Shown piece after piece: positions 45,868-58,849 of a stretch of DNA of 64,000 nucleotides. A model generated the notes under the pieces. The model worked only from the letters and a program-made list of their open reading frames with translations. It had not been told where the DNA came from and did no database searches. This DNA comes from Cercis canadensis (taxonomy: Eukaryota > Streptophyta > Magnoliopsida > Fabales > Fabaceae). A program made the position numbers and the translations under genes. The stretch's first letter is position 1. Every line of letters starts with the position of its first letter. The DNA is taken from positions 144,368 through 208,367 of the forward strand of contig QAOA01000473.1 in the NCBI GenBank assembly GCA_003255065.1, read 5' to 3'.

Positions 45868-46025
45868 ACTCAAGCTGGCTCAGTTGATTAAAGGGTTTTG
45901 GCTTGGGGTTATGCACCTCCCAGGTGCCTTGGAGTTAATCCTCTAGATGGGCCTCTATTTGCCTCTTCATGGATCTCCAAACATGCCACTGGTGCCTTGG
46001 AGTAATTATCCTTGCTACAAATTTT
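45868..46025 (+). mobile_element. Possible tRNA-derived SINE
   Basis: An A-box-like TGGCTCAGTTGATT (45876-45889) and a B-box-like GGAGTTAATCC (45931-45941) lie 42 bp apart, as in tRNA-derived SINE heads. GCTTGGGGTTATGCACC between them resembles SINE heads in woody eudicots (recall only). A partial internal repeat CAGGTGCCTTGGAGT / TGGTGCCTTGGAGT follows, and a short T-rich tail near 46022. No clear target duplication. Confidence 0.35.
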
Positions 46026-46499
46026 TTTAACCATGTACAAATATAACAAATATTTATAATTTTAATGAATTTTGTTACTTAAATTTATAAATTTAAAAAA
46101 CTAAAATACTAAAATCTTTGCGGCAAATTAGTTTTATCTTTAAGTTTTTAAATTTTTTATTGTTTCTTTTTTGGTAATTTTTTATCGTATCTAACAATGG
46201 TGGGAATGGCAATATACTGGTGTCGTTAATGAAGTCAGAGGTAGTGGTAGGCCGATACTCTTTCTAGCACACAGTACCATATGGGAGCCTAAACGTTGAA
46301 GAAACCCCATGGCTGCGAAGCACAAGCAGAATTATCAGAGATCTAGATTGCCTACCACAACTTTTGGGCACATATGAAAATGTGTCACATTTAATAGGTT
46401 TAATTTAAGATATTAAGTTTATTGGAAATACTTTCTCAATCAGAGATCATAGTTGTCCATTTTATTTGGAGGTAAATAGATGGTTGATAGATAGCCATG
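46026..46499. other. No feature seen
   Basis: AT-rich sequence before the copia II LTR. No coding frame or repeat recognised. The LTR could start anywhere in its last part. Confidence 0.35.
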
Positions 46500-46878
46500 T
46501 GTTTGTAGAGATTATTTACTTTCTGTCCAAGTTACTTATACCAGAGTGATTAGTTAAGTTACTAAGTATAGTTAGTTTATTAACTACAGTTAGTTAGTAT
46601 GTTATTAGTTAGTTAGATTAGCTGATGTTTATGTGGCATTCTTTGTGCTGCTTGGTTATTGTATATATAGGTGACCATGTGTATTGAATCATTTGATAAG
46701 AAATATACAGAAAAGCCTCCACAACCTTCTCGAATATACTTTCCTTTCCTGCTGGTTTATTCTTTCTAAAGAATTTTCATGGTATCAGAGCAAATCGATC
46801 CATATTTGCCTATATCTTCATCTTGTTAATTCTCTGAAGAAGGATTAAGGAGATTACTCTATATCAACTCTGTTGAAA

Positions 46879-48031
46879 ATGGAATCTATAACCGCTACTG
46901 CAACTGCAACTACAACATCACAAAGGGAATCGATGAGCAATTTCAATGGAGATCCTATGGCCTTGGCAAACTTGGATCATCCAGGAATGCAACTCGTCAC
47001 AACATCTTTGACAAGTAACAACTACTTGTCTTGGAATAGATCAATCAAGATCCCACTAGGAGCAAAGGTGAAGCTCGGATTCATCGATGATAGATGTGTG
47101 ATGCCTGGAGAAGATTCTGTTGATTATGATCAGTGGCTTAGGGTGGATTGCATGATCAGATCATGGATCCTGAACTCAATTTCTAAGGAAATAGTTGAGG
47201 CATTTCTCTATGCATCTATTGCAAGAGAACTTTGGTTGGAATTGGAAGAACAATTTGGTGAATCTAATGGACCACAAATTTATCAAATTCAAAGAGAAAT
47301 AAGCACTATTTCTCAAGGAAATCAATCAGTGGTGAAGTATTTCACAAAGCTGAAGAAACTTTGGGATGAATTGGTTTATGTACAACCAATACCGCAATGC
47401 ACTTGAAAGAATTGTACTTGTGGTGTTACTAAGAAAGTATTTGATCTTGCTAATTCAAGCAAGCTACTGCAATTTTTAATAGGACTTAGTGATGATTTTG
47501 ATCATGTACGAAACCAAATCTTGGTAATGGACCCCCTTGCCTTCAGTCAACAAGGCCTATTCAATGATCTTGCGAATTGAGAAGCAGAGAGAGATTCATC
47601 TTAACTTGGTTGGAAAAGCTGAGAACTCAGCAATATTTGTGAAAGCACCTATGGGAAGGAGATTTGGTGGTGGAAAAGCAATCCAAGGAAACCATAGGAA
47701 GCAAAGTTACAATGAAAAAATGAATGAAAAATGTACTCACTGTAACATGGGAGGTCACACTAAGGATACATGCTTCAAGTTACATGGATATCCAAAATGG
47801 TATAAGGAACTCAAGGATCAACAAAATCAAGTTTTTGGTGGAAAGCATGTGGTCAACTTTGCTGATAATCCTTTGGATGTTAACATGGATCATGCTGCTG
47901 GCAAAAACAATGATCACGGAACCACTTTGAATGAAACCATTCAACAGGAGCTATCAAAATTGATAAAAGGACTGGGTGGCTTTGAAGGGAATCATATTAA
48001 CTTTGCACACCTTGAAGATTTTTATAGGTAA
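46879..48031 (+). pseudogene. Copia II gag with CCHC knuckle
   Basis: The N-terminal gag reads MESITATATATTTSQ, TSLTSNNYLSWNRSIKIPLG, DQWLRVDCMIRSWILNSI and ELWLELEEQFGESNGPQIYQ, then ISTISQGNQSVVKYFTKLKK, the copia UBN2-type gag. The second part (47537-48031) carries CTHCNMGGHTKDTCFKLHGYP, a CCHC RNA-binding knuckle. The gag forms particles around the element RNA. Part of a broken element. Confidence 0.85.
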
Positions 48032-48225
48032 CACTTCTCATCCAATTTTTCATTATGCTTCACATTCAGTGGATAACATAGACCCTAGTACTTGGATAGT
48101 GGACACAGGAGCATTAAATCACATGTGTTTTCTTCACATTACTTGATCATCCAAAACCAGTAACACATTTAACTTCAGTTTTCTTACTTGATGGCTCTGT
48201 CAAACTTGTTCATCAAGTAGGTAAT

Positions 48226-49494
48226 GTGCATCTTAGCCCCACTCTCACACTAACTGATGCACTCTACGTTCCTAGCTTCAAATTTAACCTTCTCTCAGTA
48301 AGAAAGCTTGCCAAAACAGCTCAAATACAATTCATTTTTCTTCCTGATAAATACATTTTGCAGGACCCACAAACTAAAGTTGTTCTAGCAGTTGGTAAAG
48401 TGATTGGGAATCTATACATTTTAGACAAAACATCTTTTCATGTTCATGTTTCCTCTATTTCTTGTAATAATCAATTTGATCTAGTCAGATCTCCATGTAA
48501 TTCTGTTTGTAATTCAATTCATATTCCATGTACTGCTACTGCTGCTTCAAATAATATTCCTGAACTTTTATGGCATAAGAGACTTGGCCATGCCTCTTTA
48601 AGGGCTCTACAACACATTCCTTTTTTACAAAATATTGATCCCACACTGTTTTCACCTTGTGACATCTGCCACAAGTCCAAACAGCATCGTTTATTATTTC
48701 CCCTTAGCAACACTCGCTAAGATTCCATTTTTTATCTTTTGCATATAGATTTTTGGGGACCCTACAGTAGAGCCTCTATAACAGGAGCACATTACATGTT
48801 CACTATGGTTGATGATCATAGCAGAGCCACTTGGGTTTTCCTGCTTAGACATAAGCATCAAACACTGCAAACACTAAAAATTTTCTTCAATATGGTTAAA
48901 ACTCAGTTTGGAAAACCAATTAAGTGCATTAGGATAGATAATGGATTTGAATTTACCAACATTGCATGCCAATCCTTTTTATCTGAGTTAGGCATTATAC
49001 ATCACAAAAGTTGTGTGTATACTCCCCAACAGAATGGGATTGTTGAACAAAAGCATAAACACATCTTGCAAATTGCTAGAGCCCTTATGTTTCAGGCACA
49101 TTTGCCTATAAAGTTTTAGGGTCACTCTCTTCTCATGGCTGCATACATCATTAACAGATTACTAACTGGTATTCTGAATTGGCAAACTCCCTATGAACTT
49201 TTACACAACCAAAAACCTGACTATAGTCTTCTTAAGTGTTTTGGTTGCTTATGCTATGCCGCTAACACTCACCCTCACAAAGAAAAATTTGAAGTCCGTG
49301 CATATAGATGTATTTTTATAGGTATTGTCACTGGACAGAAAGCATATAGGGTTTATGACTTACATTCTCATCATATATATACTTTCCTTTTGAATAAATC
49401 CCTCTTGAAAGCAGTACAATATCTCTCCCTCTTCCATTTCTTGATTCTCTTATCCTTGTCCCTACTCCTAAGACACAACCTTCTCCATCCATAG
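48226..49494 (+). pseudogene. Copia II protease end, GAG-pre-integrase and integrase
   Basis: LTDALYVPSFKFNLLSVRKL follows the protease. ELLWHKRLGHASLRAL and CDICHKSKQHR are the GAG-pre-integrase zinc region. The integrase core shows LHIDFWGPYSRASI, YMFTMVDDHSRATWVFLLRH, CIRIDNGFEFTN and VYTPQQNGIVEQKHKHI. PYELLHNQKPDYSLLKCFGC marks its C-terminal part. The first two core Asp regions and the NGIVE Glu are recognisable. 49500-49834 is the variable spacer to RT. Confidence 0.85.
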
Positions 49495-49834
49495 ATCTAC
49501 CTATTGTGTCTCCTACTCCTGAGTCTAGACAACTTGATTTCTCTTCTGATTCTGTTCAAAATTTATCTTTTCTTCCTCTTCACCTGAACAACATCATCCC
49601 ACATTATTTACTGCTGCTCCTATTCCCACTTTAAGACATAGTACTAGACAGAAAGTTAAACCAACATGGCTCACTGATTTTGTCTCAAATGTATTACTTC
49701 CTTCAGATTTACCTACAGCTCTTCCTACTTCCTATGCAAATTTAACTTCAGGTTCTTCACCATATACACCAACCACCTTTCCTTATCACCAATCTCCAAT
49801 TTTCACACACACTTAGATATCATTTCTTGAAAAT

Positions 49835-50778
49835 GTGTCTTCTGTTCCTGAACCTTGTTCTTACTATCATGCAAGCAAAAATGATAAATGGATTGAGGCC
49901 ATGAACAAAGAGTTGCAGGCCCTAGAGTCTAACCACACTTGGGACTTAGTGCCTCTGCCTAAGGGTAAGAAAGACATTGGCTCGAAGTGGGTTTATAAGG
50001 TGAAGTATCTGGCTGATGGCACCATTGATCGTTATAAAGCCAGATTGGTTGCCAAAGGATACCATCAGATTGAAGGGCTTCATTATAAGGACAACTTATC
50101 TTTTGTAGCCAAGCTTGTCACAGTGAGGATGTTCTTGGCTATTGCTACTACTAAAAAATGGGCTCTACATCAGTTAGATATTAATAATGCTTTTCTCCAT
50201 GCCTATCTTAATGAAGAGGTGTACATGCATCCTCCTCAGGGATATGCCAAAGCTTAGCCACATGAAGTTTGTTTGTTAAAACGTTCTCTCTATGGTTTAA
50301 GCAGGCCTCTCGCTAGTGGAATGTTGAATTTTGTGCTAAACTTCAGGTTTATGGTTTCACACAAAGTGCTCATGACCACTGTTTGTTCACCATGCACATA
50401 TCTCATTCTTTCTTGGCTTTATTAGTCTATGTTGATGATGTCCTGATCACAGGCACACATGACAATGGCATCCAGAGAATGAAAGATTTTCTTCACACTT
50501 CCTTTACTATCAAAGACTTAGGGTATGCAAAATATTTTCTAGGTCTTGAAATTGCTCGTGTATCCAATGGTACTTATGTTACACAAAGAAAATATGTGGT
50601 AGATATTTTACAAGATGCTGGTTTTCCTGAAGCCAAACCTGTGGCTACTCAATTACCTAAAGGCCAACACTTTTCCTCTGCTGGTGCTCTTTTGCTTGCA
50701 CCAGAAAGATATCGAAGGCTTGTTGGTAGATTACTATATCTTAGCACAACAAGATCAGACATCACTCATGCTGCCCAA
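49835..50778 (+). pseudogene. Copia II reverse transcriptase, truncated
   Basis: The RT N-terminal block reads [40 protein letters not shown] and [19 protein letters not shown], and [20 protein letters not shown] carries the first catalytic Asp. LALLVYVDDVLITGTHDNGI is the YVDD active site. YRRLVGRLLYLSTTRSDITH ends at the junction with gypsy III. RNase H is not in the window. Confidence 0.87.
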
Positions 50779-52416
50779 TGATGAATAATATTTTTATATA
50801 TTAATTAATCCCCATTTTTAACCTCCTAATCCTATTTTGTGCTTATTTGATTGGACTTGGGTCATATTTCATTAATTAGGTTCAAATTGGGCTTAAGTGT
50901 GTTTTTCAGCATTATTAGGGTTTTGACACTATTCTGTATTTCGGGTATATATTTAGTTCTGAATGTCTAAAAATTGTGATTCTTACCTTGTAGGAAATCT
51001 AAGAGGATTATCTAAAACTTTAATTNTTATTTGATTGGGCTTGGGTCATATTTCATTAATTAGGTTCAAATTGGGCTTAAGTGTGTTTTTCAGCATTATT
51101 AGGGTTTTGACACTATTCTGTATTTCGGGTATATATTTAGTTCTGAATGTCTAAAAATTGTGATTCTTACCTTGTAGGAAATCTAAGAGGATTATCTAAA
51201 ACTTTAATTCAGACCTCCAAGGCCAATTTAGACGTTCAGTGGGTCAAATTTAACCCGTAAGTCAGAGTAGAGTTGCTGCCACTGGATCCTAACCCGCATA
51301 CAGATTTTGGACCATAACTTGGGCTGTACATGTCGTATGGACTTGAAACTGGTCCCATTGTAAAGCTAAGGCACAGGGCTTAAATTGTTATGAAGGCTAG
51401 TTCAACAAATTATGAAGTTAAGATGGTCTTATTTCTTGTCTAAAATGGATGATTACTCCAGAGACCTATATGGACCTATATGGACTTAAATGGGCTTAAC
51501 TTCCTCAATTCAGGCCCAATTAGGCCCAAACCGGAGCCCATTTGAAGTTGAGGTCCAGAGGTTTAAACTAGGTTAGGGGTAAATTAGGTGTGCATGAAAG
51601 TTAAAAAGTTTTAATCAGAGAAAGGAGGCAGACAAGTTATGAATTCTAGACTAGATAGTTTTAGTTTTCTCTCTGGTATTTGCTAGAACTTATTGAACTA
51701 TGGTTTTCTTCTCTCATTGGAGCTTGGATTTCATGACCATGGAGGAGTAGAACTCTTGTAACCAAGTTAGACTTCTGATTAAATTCAGTTTTGTTCTTGA
51801 GATTATGTACTTAATTTGATTAAGCTTAATGCAATTTCGTTTTTCATTGGATTCTGATTGTCTGGATATTTTATATGGATCATGGAGATCTTTGTGATTT
51901 ATATAGATGTTTAGGTGTGAAATAGAATTTAGATTGATTAATCTTTAATTCTGTGCATGAATCCTTTGAAAAATTGCTAATTGAGGTTCGGTTTTCAGAT
52001 TAGCCACTAATTGCTTAATCATTATGATTACAAGATTAGTAATTGAATGAGATTAATCGAATTCTAAGTGATAACTTAGTAGGAATAATTAGTCATAATT
52101 AGAGATTTCGGTTGTGATTAAACTCAATTAGTATTGCTGCATTAGGACTTAATCACTTATGTTAATCTAGGATGGATCAAACCGGTTTATGGATGAATGT
52201 CTAGCTAGGTTACGTTTTAATCAACTTAATTAATCCTATTTCAATTCTGCTTTTTACAATATAGAAATACAATTCTGTTTTACAATCCCCTATTTTTAAC
52301 TTGAAATTATTAATTACACATTGCATTCCTTGTGAGACAAACCCGGATTATGTCCTCTATTGCATTCTAATTAGGGGAGGATTCGGTTTAATTTAATTGG
52401 TTAAAGCGACAAGACC
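50779..52416 (+). repeat. Gypsy III 5' LTR, with a duplicated 183-bp segment
   Basis: Runs from TGATGAATAAT to about AAGACCA before the primer site. 50843-51025 and 51027-51209 are near-identical copies around a single N (51026). If that is an assembly overlap, the true LTR is about 1.45 kb. Confidence 0.75.
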
Positions 52417-52426
52417 AATAAAATTT

Positions 52427-52444
52427 TGGCGTTGTTGCCGGGGA
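52427..52444 (+). other. Gypsy III primer-binding site
   Basis: TGGCGTTGTTGCCGGGGA closely follows the TGGCGCCGTTGCCGGGGA consensus (tRNA-Asp type) of Athila-like plant elements and lies just after the LTR end. Confidence 0.8.
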
Positions 52445-53111
52445 ATGTTAATGTTAGTTGATGATTTTAAGTTCATTGTGTGAATTCTAGTCATTTGCTT
52501 ACATTCCTCCTCTGCTTTGTGTTTGTTTTTGTGTTCTTTTTTACGGTTTAGGCCACATTTGCATTACTTTTTGGCTAAGTTTTTGTTCTGTGTGAGCCAT
52601 GTGGCTATTGTTTTTCTTGCATTTTAGTTTCCCTTCATGTTTTAGGTTGTAATTGTGTGAGTTTTGGTAATTTGCTTCCATTTCCCCCTTGTTTTCCTTG
52701 CATTTTGGCTTGATTCACTAATTTTCGCGTGTACTATTCTGGCCAAAATTGATTGCTCCGATTGACCTGAAACTTGGTTAATTGAAGGAAAAGAGGACAA
52801 CAATCAATAGTCACAGCCTATGGTTGTGAGATCTGCGTTGTTAAGCTAAATTCTACTGTTTTGATCACTTTTCCATTTTTTTAAATATTTTTTATTTGAT
52901 TTTTGAGTTCCATTTAGTCTCAGCTTTCACCCTGTGGTGATAGAAAAATTTTAAAAAATGTTTAGATAAGTCAACTAGTGTTATTTTGGTCTCTTTTTGC
53001 CTTTGTTTAGTGCATTTTGTGTGTTTCCATTTTAGTGCAATTTTGTCACCCTGTGTGTGGTAATTCTGTTTTAGTGTGTTTTAGCATTTTTCCACTAGAT
53101 GTGCATGGTTT

Positions 53112-54190
53112 ATGACTAGGCCTTCTTGCAGTGATTTAGGTGATTTTGATTGTGAGATTGATCAAACATTTCATAGCCGAAATAGACAATCTAGGAAAAG
53201 AGTAATCATTAATCTTGTTACTAATCCTGTGATTAATTCTGTTGATAACATGGCTGAGCATAACATAGATCCTAATGTTAATGATGCTGCCAATAGGGCT
53301 GGACATAATGATATGCGTGTTAGACCTAGGACTCTTAAGGAGCTTGCTGCCCCATATGTGACATACCAACCTTTAGGTATCCAATACCCTGAGTTAGATG
53401 CTTCTTTTGAACTCAAGTCTGGATTGATACACTTGTTACCTAGATTTCATGGTCTTGCAGGTGAGGATCCCCATAAGCACTTGAAGGAATTCCATGTGGT
53501 TTATTCAACAATGAAGCCACAAGGAGTTTCTGAGGAGGACATTAAATTGAGGGCATTTCCTTTTTCTCTTGCGGATGCTACAAAGGATTGGCTCTAGTAT
53601 CTCTCACAAGGCTCAGTGACAAATTGGAATGGGATGAAAAGACTCTTTTTGGAGAAGTTTTACCCTGCCTCTAGGACTGCTGCAATTAGAAATGACATTT
53701 GTGGTATAAGGCAGCTTCCAGGAGAGACCTTGCATGAATATTGGGAAAAGTTCAATTGGTTGTGCTCAAGTTGTCCCCACCATCAAATTAGTGACCAACT
53801 CTTAATTCAATATTTTTATGAGGGTCTAATGCCTATGGAGAGGAGCAATATTGATTCTGCTAGTGGAGGAGCATTGGTGGATAAGACACCTGCTGCAGCT
53901 AGGGATTTGATTTCTAATATGGCTGCCAATTCCCAACAGTTTGGCACTAGGATGCATTCTGTCAATAGAGGGGTCAATGAGGTTAATGTGCACCCTGCTG
54001 ACCAACAGAGGATGGAACATAGGCTTGATGAGTTAACCTCATTGGTGAGACAATTAGCCATGGGGCAACATCAACAGCTAGCCATCCCACCAGTGCAACC
54101 AATCCAAGTTTGTGGCATATGTTTTTGTTCTTCCCATTGCACTGATGCTTGTCCTACCCTTCAAGAGGATATCTCTGCCTTCCCTAACTA
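53112..54190 (+). pseudogene. Gypsy III gag
   Basis: The Athila-type gag reads RPRTLKELAAPYVTYQPLGI, FELKSGLIHLLPRFHGLAGE and DPHKHLKEFHVVYSTMKPQG. It continues with LRAFPFSLADATKDWL, RLFLEKFYPASRTAAIRNDI, CPHHQISDQLLIQYFYEGL and ASGGALVDKTPAAARDLISN. CGICFCSSHCTDACP may be the zinc knuckle. It would form the particle shell. One recognised break. Confidence 0.88.
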
Positions 54191-54475
54191 AACAGCAGCT
54201 GCAACCAATATTTTTCCTAACAAGCCTCAGTATTCCCAATCTCAGTACTACCAGCCTCACCAACCAAGACATGACCCTTTCTCTACCACATATAACCCTG
54301 GTTGGAGAGACCATCCAAACCTGAGATATGGCAATAACATGCAACCACAACAGCAACCTAATCCTCAGCCTTACCAGTCATACCAAAATAGACCACCAGG
54401 CTTTCAAAACATACAACATTTCCATCCTGCCAACTAGCAAGCTTCCACTTCTAACCAATCTACACCTAAGAGCTT

Positions 54476-55882
54476 ATGAAACAATTAGTAGTCAATAACC
54501 TCCAATTCCAGCAGAGCACTGGAGCTACCATTAGTCAACTACAAGCTCAAGGTTCTGGTAACCTTCCCTTTCAGACAGTTCCTAATCCAAATGGGAAGAA
54601 TGTTAGTGCAATCACCCTTAGGAGTGGCAAGGAAATTCCTGACCCTACCCTTGCACCTGCAGCCAACCATTCCAGCAGTGGTCAGTGCAAGCCAAATGTG
54701 CAAGATAAGCCTGTTGTTGACCCTAGCAGTTCTAACTCTAGCACTCCAGAGATGCCACAGCAGCATAAGAACACTCATTCTGTTCCTCTGCCTTTCCCAC
54801 AGAGAGCCCTTCAATCCAAAAAGTTGGATGAGGCAGAGAAAGAGAGGGAACTTCTGGAGACATTTAGGAGAGTTGAGATTAACATTCCACTATTAGAGGC
54901 AATCAAGCAGATTTCAAAGTATGCAAGGTTCCTGAAGGAGTTGTGCACTCACAAGAGGAAGTTAAAGGGCAATGAACGGGTCAGTATGGGCCAGAATGTT
55001 TCTTCCCTCATTCAACCTATGCCTAAGAAGTGCCAAGATCCTAGAACTTTTACCATACATTGTATCATTAGAAATTGTAAGTTTGAGGATGCTATGTTGG
55101 ATCTTGGAGCTTCTATCAATGTCATGCCCAAGTCAATTTTTCAGTCACTTGGATTGGGACCCTTGCAGCCAACAGGAGTGGTGATCCAACTAGCAAATAG
55201 AAGCAATGCATACCCTACAGGCCTGATTGCGGATGTACTAGTTCGGGTTAATGAGTTATTTTTTCCTGCTGACTTCTACATCCTAGACATGGAGGGTGAA
55301 TCAACAAACAACAAGAATACAATCATCCTTGGGAGACCTTTCGTCAAGACTGCTAGAACCAAGATAGATGTCCATTCTGGAACTCTTTCAATGGAGTTTG
55401 GTGATAGTATAGTGCAGTTTAATATCCTTGATGCCATGAGATATCCCATGGAAGACCATTCTGTTTACTGCATTGATATTATTGATGAGTTAGTTGATGA
55501 GGTTGATGATAGTCTTCCCTCTGAACCCCCTGAGTTGTTGTTCTTGGATGATTCAATTTGTTATGACTGTGATAGTGATTCTGTTTGCTATGTTTGCTTA
55601 CGGATTACTGAATTTTTAGAGAGCAATGATTCTATCACAGAGGCTATTGAAGTAATTGATGATCCTGCAGTGGCAGTTGATGCCAAGTGTGAGGGGGAGA
55701 TTTATGCATTAGAGGCTGCAGCCAAGACCTTACTTCCTTCCATAGAGCAACCACCCAAACTGGAGCTTAAACCCCTCCTTGAGCATTTGACTTATGCATT
55801 TTTAGAGGAGAATGAGCAGCTACCAGTTATTATTTCCAAGAACCTTCAACCTGAGCAAGAGGCAAGGTTTTGCACATTCTGA
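54476..55882 (+). pseudogene. Gypsy III gag-pol linker and protease
   Basis: A Pro/Gln-rich linker (NVSAITLRSGKEIPDPTLAP) leads to RVEINIPLLEAIKQISKYAR, FLKELCTHKRKLKGNERVSM, FTIHCIIRNCKFEDAMLDLG, ASINVMPKSIFQSLGLGPLQ and NTIILGRPFVKTARTKIDVH. The DLGASINVMP block is the retropepsin active-site form with DLGAS, normal in this lineage. An acidic stretch leads to the RT. The frame is open for 468 codons. Confidence 0.87.
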
Positions 55883-57369
55883 GAGTGAACAAGAAGGCAA
55901 TTGGGTGGACACTGGCAGATATACTTGGCATCAGTCCTTCTACCTGCATGCACAGAATTCTACTTGAGGAAGATGCTAAGGCAGTGAGGCAGCCACAAAG
56001 GAGACTCAATCCACTGATTCTGGATGTGGTCAAGAAGGAGATAACCAAGTTTCTTCAAGCTGGAATTATTTACCCAATCTTAGATAGCAAGTGGGTGAGC
56101 CCAGTGCAAGTTGTTCCAAAGAAGTCAGGAGTGACAGTGGTGAAGAACCAGCATGATGAGCTCATTCCCACTAGAGTTCAGAATAACTAGAGGGTCTGTA
56201 TTGATTACAGACGGCCTAATCAGGCTACCCGCAAGGATCATTACCCATTTCTATTTATTGATCAGATGTTAGAGCGACTGGCAGGAAAGTCCCACTATTG
56301 CTTTCTGGATGAATTCACTGGTTATTTTCAAATTCACATTGCACTGGAGGATCAGGAAAAGACCACCTTTACCTGCCCCTTCGGCATATTTGTATACCGG
56401 CAGATGCCATTTGGTCTTTGCAATGCCCCAGGTACCTTCCAACGTTGCATGATTAGTATATTTTCTGATTTTATAGAGCATTGTATGGAGGTATTCATGG
56501 ATGATTTTACTATATATGGCTTTTCCTTTGATGACTGTCTATATAGTTTGTCTAGAGTTTTGCATAGGTGTATAGAGACTAATTTTGTTCTGAATTTTGA
56601 AAAGTGTCATTTTATGGTAGAACAAGTTATAGTCCTAGGACATGTAGTCTCTAGCAAAGGCTTAGAGGTAGATCCTGCTAAGATTGATGTTATTTCTTCT
56701 TTGCCTTACCCCGCATGCGTGTGTGAAGTTCGTTCATTTCTTGGTCATGCAGGATTCTACCGGCACTTCATTCGTGATTTCAGCAAGATTGCCGTCCCGA
56801 TGTCCAACCTGCTGCAAAAGGATGTGGATTTCATTTTCAGCCATCCTTACAAGGATGCATTTGATCACCTCAAGAAGGCTCTCACTTCTAATCCCATCAT
56901 CCGACCTCCCGACTGGACGCTGCCATTTGAGTTGATGTGTGATGCATCCAACTACGCAGTGAGAGCAGTCCTTGCTCAGAGGGTTTGTAAGGCCCATCAT
57001 GTGATTTTCTATACCTCGAGAACACTTGATTCTGCCCAAGCGAACTACACCACAATCGAGAAAGAGCTTTTAGCAATTGTCTTTGCTTTAGATAAATTTA
57101 GATCTTACTTGCTTTGTTCTCATATGGTGATTTTTTCTGACCATGCAGCACTCAAGTTCCTCCTGAAGAAACCAGATGCCAAACTCAGATTGATCAGATG
57201 GATGCTCCTTCTCCAAGAGTTCAACCTTGAGATTAAATATAAGAGTGGAGCAGAGAATGTGGTTGCTGACCACCTGAGCCGGATCGAGAGAGATTCTGAT
57301 GAGCAGTTTCCCATTCAGGATTCATTCCCTGACGAGCAGCTTTTAGGGCTGCATGGTGAGTTTCCCTAG
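55870..57369 (+). pseudogene. Gypsy III reverse transcriptase and RNase H
   Basis: RT starts at IGWTLADILGISPSTCMHRI and KKEITKFLQAGIIYPILDSK. It continues with [40 protein letters not shown] and [19 protein letters not shown], the FMDD active site of Athila-like elements. RNase H shows [56 protein letters not shown] and SGAENVVADHLSRIE. Most of the domain is in one long open frame. Confidence 0.9.
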
Positions 57370-57529
57370 TTTGCTGATATTGTTAATTATCTGGTTGCTC
57401 ATGTTTTGCCTGCACACCTCACACGTGCACAGATTGATAAATTTAAGAGTGAGGCTAAATATTATGTGTGAGATGATCCTTATTTGTGGAGATTCTGTAG
57501 TGATTAGATAATTAGGAGATGTGTGCCTA

Positions 57530-58849
57530 TGACGGATGCCGAACCGTACAAAATTAAATTACTAATTGCAACTAAATTGTAGTATAGGATGCAACCAGTG
57601 TCGTCTCCCAAGGATTCACCAGAACAACTAATCTTTTAAGAACTTAAGCAAGAACAGAATAAGGGGGGTTTGTGTTGAATGCAATATATTAAGAATTAAG
57701 GAAACAGTAAACCGAATTTATCAAATAAGAGAAAACGCAATCAACTCAAGCAGGCAACCAAACCTTAATCCATCCTTGTTCACTAAAGATAAACTAGATC
57801 TGATTTAATTCTTGGTTAAGTGTTACCTGGAACCCCTAACAATAACACTTAGAATTCCTACTGATTTACCAATCAGGATTTAATTAATCATGGAATTAAG
57901 ACTCTAGGCAACCACTCTATATCACTAAATCCAGATTAATTTAATAACCGAATTATCCAAGTTAACCATATATTAAAGACCTTTAAAGTATGATTATCAA
58001 TCTGATTACTGTTATGAATCTAATCAACCGATTTAAATTCATACAACTCATGGAATCAAAGTACCATTCAATCACATGAAGAAGGGGAGAAGCAGTAATT
58101 CAAATTAAATTAAATCAAACCCGGTTGAAGTACAGGAACTCTGGATTGTCAAGTTTGGCTCCTCTTGAATTGATTATAAATGAACTTAGCCCTCCATTGA
58201 AGGCTTAAACATAAGGCAAAAGTAGAAAAACGAACTCAGAAAATAGGAGGCAGCAGCAGCTCAAGGAATTTTGTATCTCTTTGGTTGTGTATGTTTTGCC
58301 TCAACAACTTGAGAATATATACTAGCTGGCTGCCTCCTTTAGGTTTCCTAATGGTTTCCTAATTACAAAATAAACCTAGTTTCCTAAATTATTAATGGTG
58401 AAAACATGATTAAGCCCTAGTGTCATGTGTGTTGGCCCAAAAAGTAGATGTTGGCCCAAATAGACATGCTCTGATCCAATAGGCAGCCCTAAGGAAAGGA
58501 ATCAGTCAATGCTGGCGGAGTGCTGGGCGGAGCAGAAAATCTGGACTGCTTGCACGCGAATTTCAGTTGTCCAGACGCGAGAATCAACTTCTGGGCTGTT
58601 CATATGAAATGTGGAATTTTCTGTCATCTTTCCCACGAAACTAGAATCACATCAATCGGACATCTGTAGCAAAAGATATGATGAAAAAAGTAAGCAGTGC
58701 CAGAATTTAACAGTTAAGCAATTAAAATCTACAAGCACTAACAAGTCCAAATCTACAAAACATGTCTAAAAGCCATAAAAATCACTAGAAACACACACTA
58801 AAAGACTAAGTATAAGGGAAACAAATAGTATAAAATGATGTGTTATCAA
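57530..58849 (-). repeat. Gypsy IV 3' LTR
   Basis: A 1320-bp LTR with TG...CA ends. A short 3-base motif TCA/TGA repeats at both ends. The 5' LTR is outside the window. Confidence 0.8.

Larger units (their letters stand above)
46500..50778 (+). mobile_element. Ty1/copia element II, 3' part cut off by gypsy III
   Basis: The 5' LTR ends at 46779 (ATTTTCA) and the primer site TGGTATCAGAGC follows at 46780-46791. The LTR start was not resolved (about 46500). Gag, protease, integrase and reverse transcriptase come in copia order on the plus strand. At 50779, in the late RT region, the sequence changes to the LTR of gypsy III; the rest of copia II is not in the window. The coding region has several breaks. 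The readable state of most domains suggests it is younger than copia I. Confidence 0.88.
50779..57529 (+). mobile_element. Ty3/gypsy element III, Athila-like, inserted in copia II
   Basis: The 5' LTR starts TGATGAATAATATT at 50779 and ends near 52416. The primer site TGGCGTTGTTGCCGGGGA (52427-52444) is the form used by Athila/Tat-type elements. Gag, a linker with protease, RT and RNase H follow in one orientation. The integrase start is reached at 57370-57529, where gypsy IV interrupts. The long leader (52445-53111) is non-coding. Few breaks for its size (about five), so it looks moderately young, but it is incomplete in this window. It lies inside copia II and is therefore younger than it. 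Confidence 0.88.
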
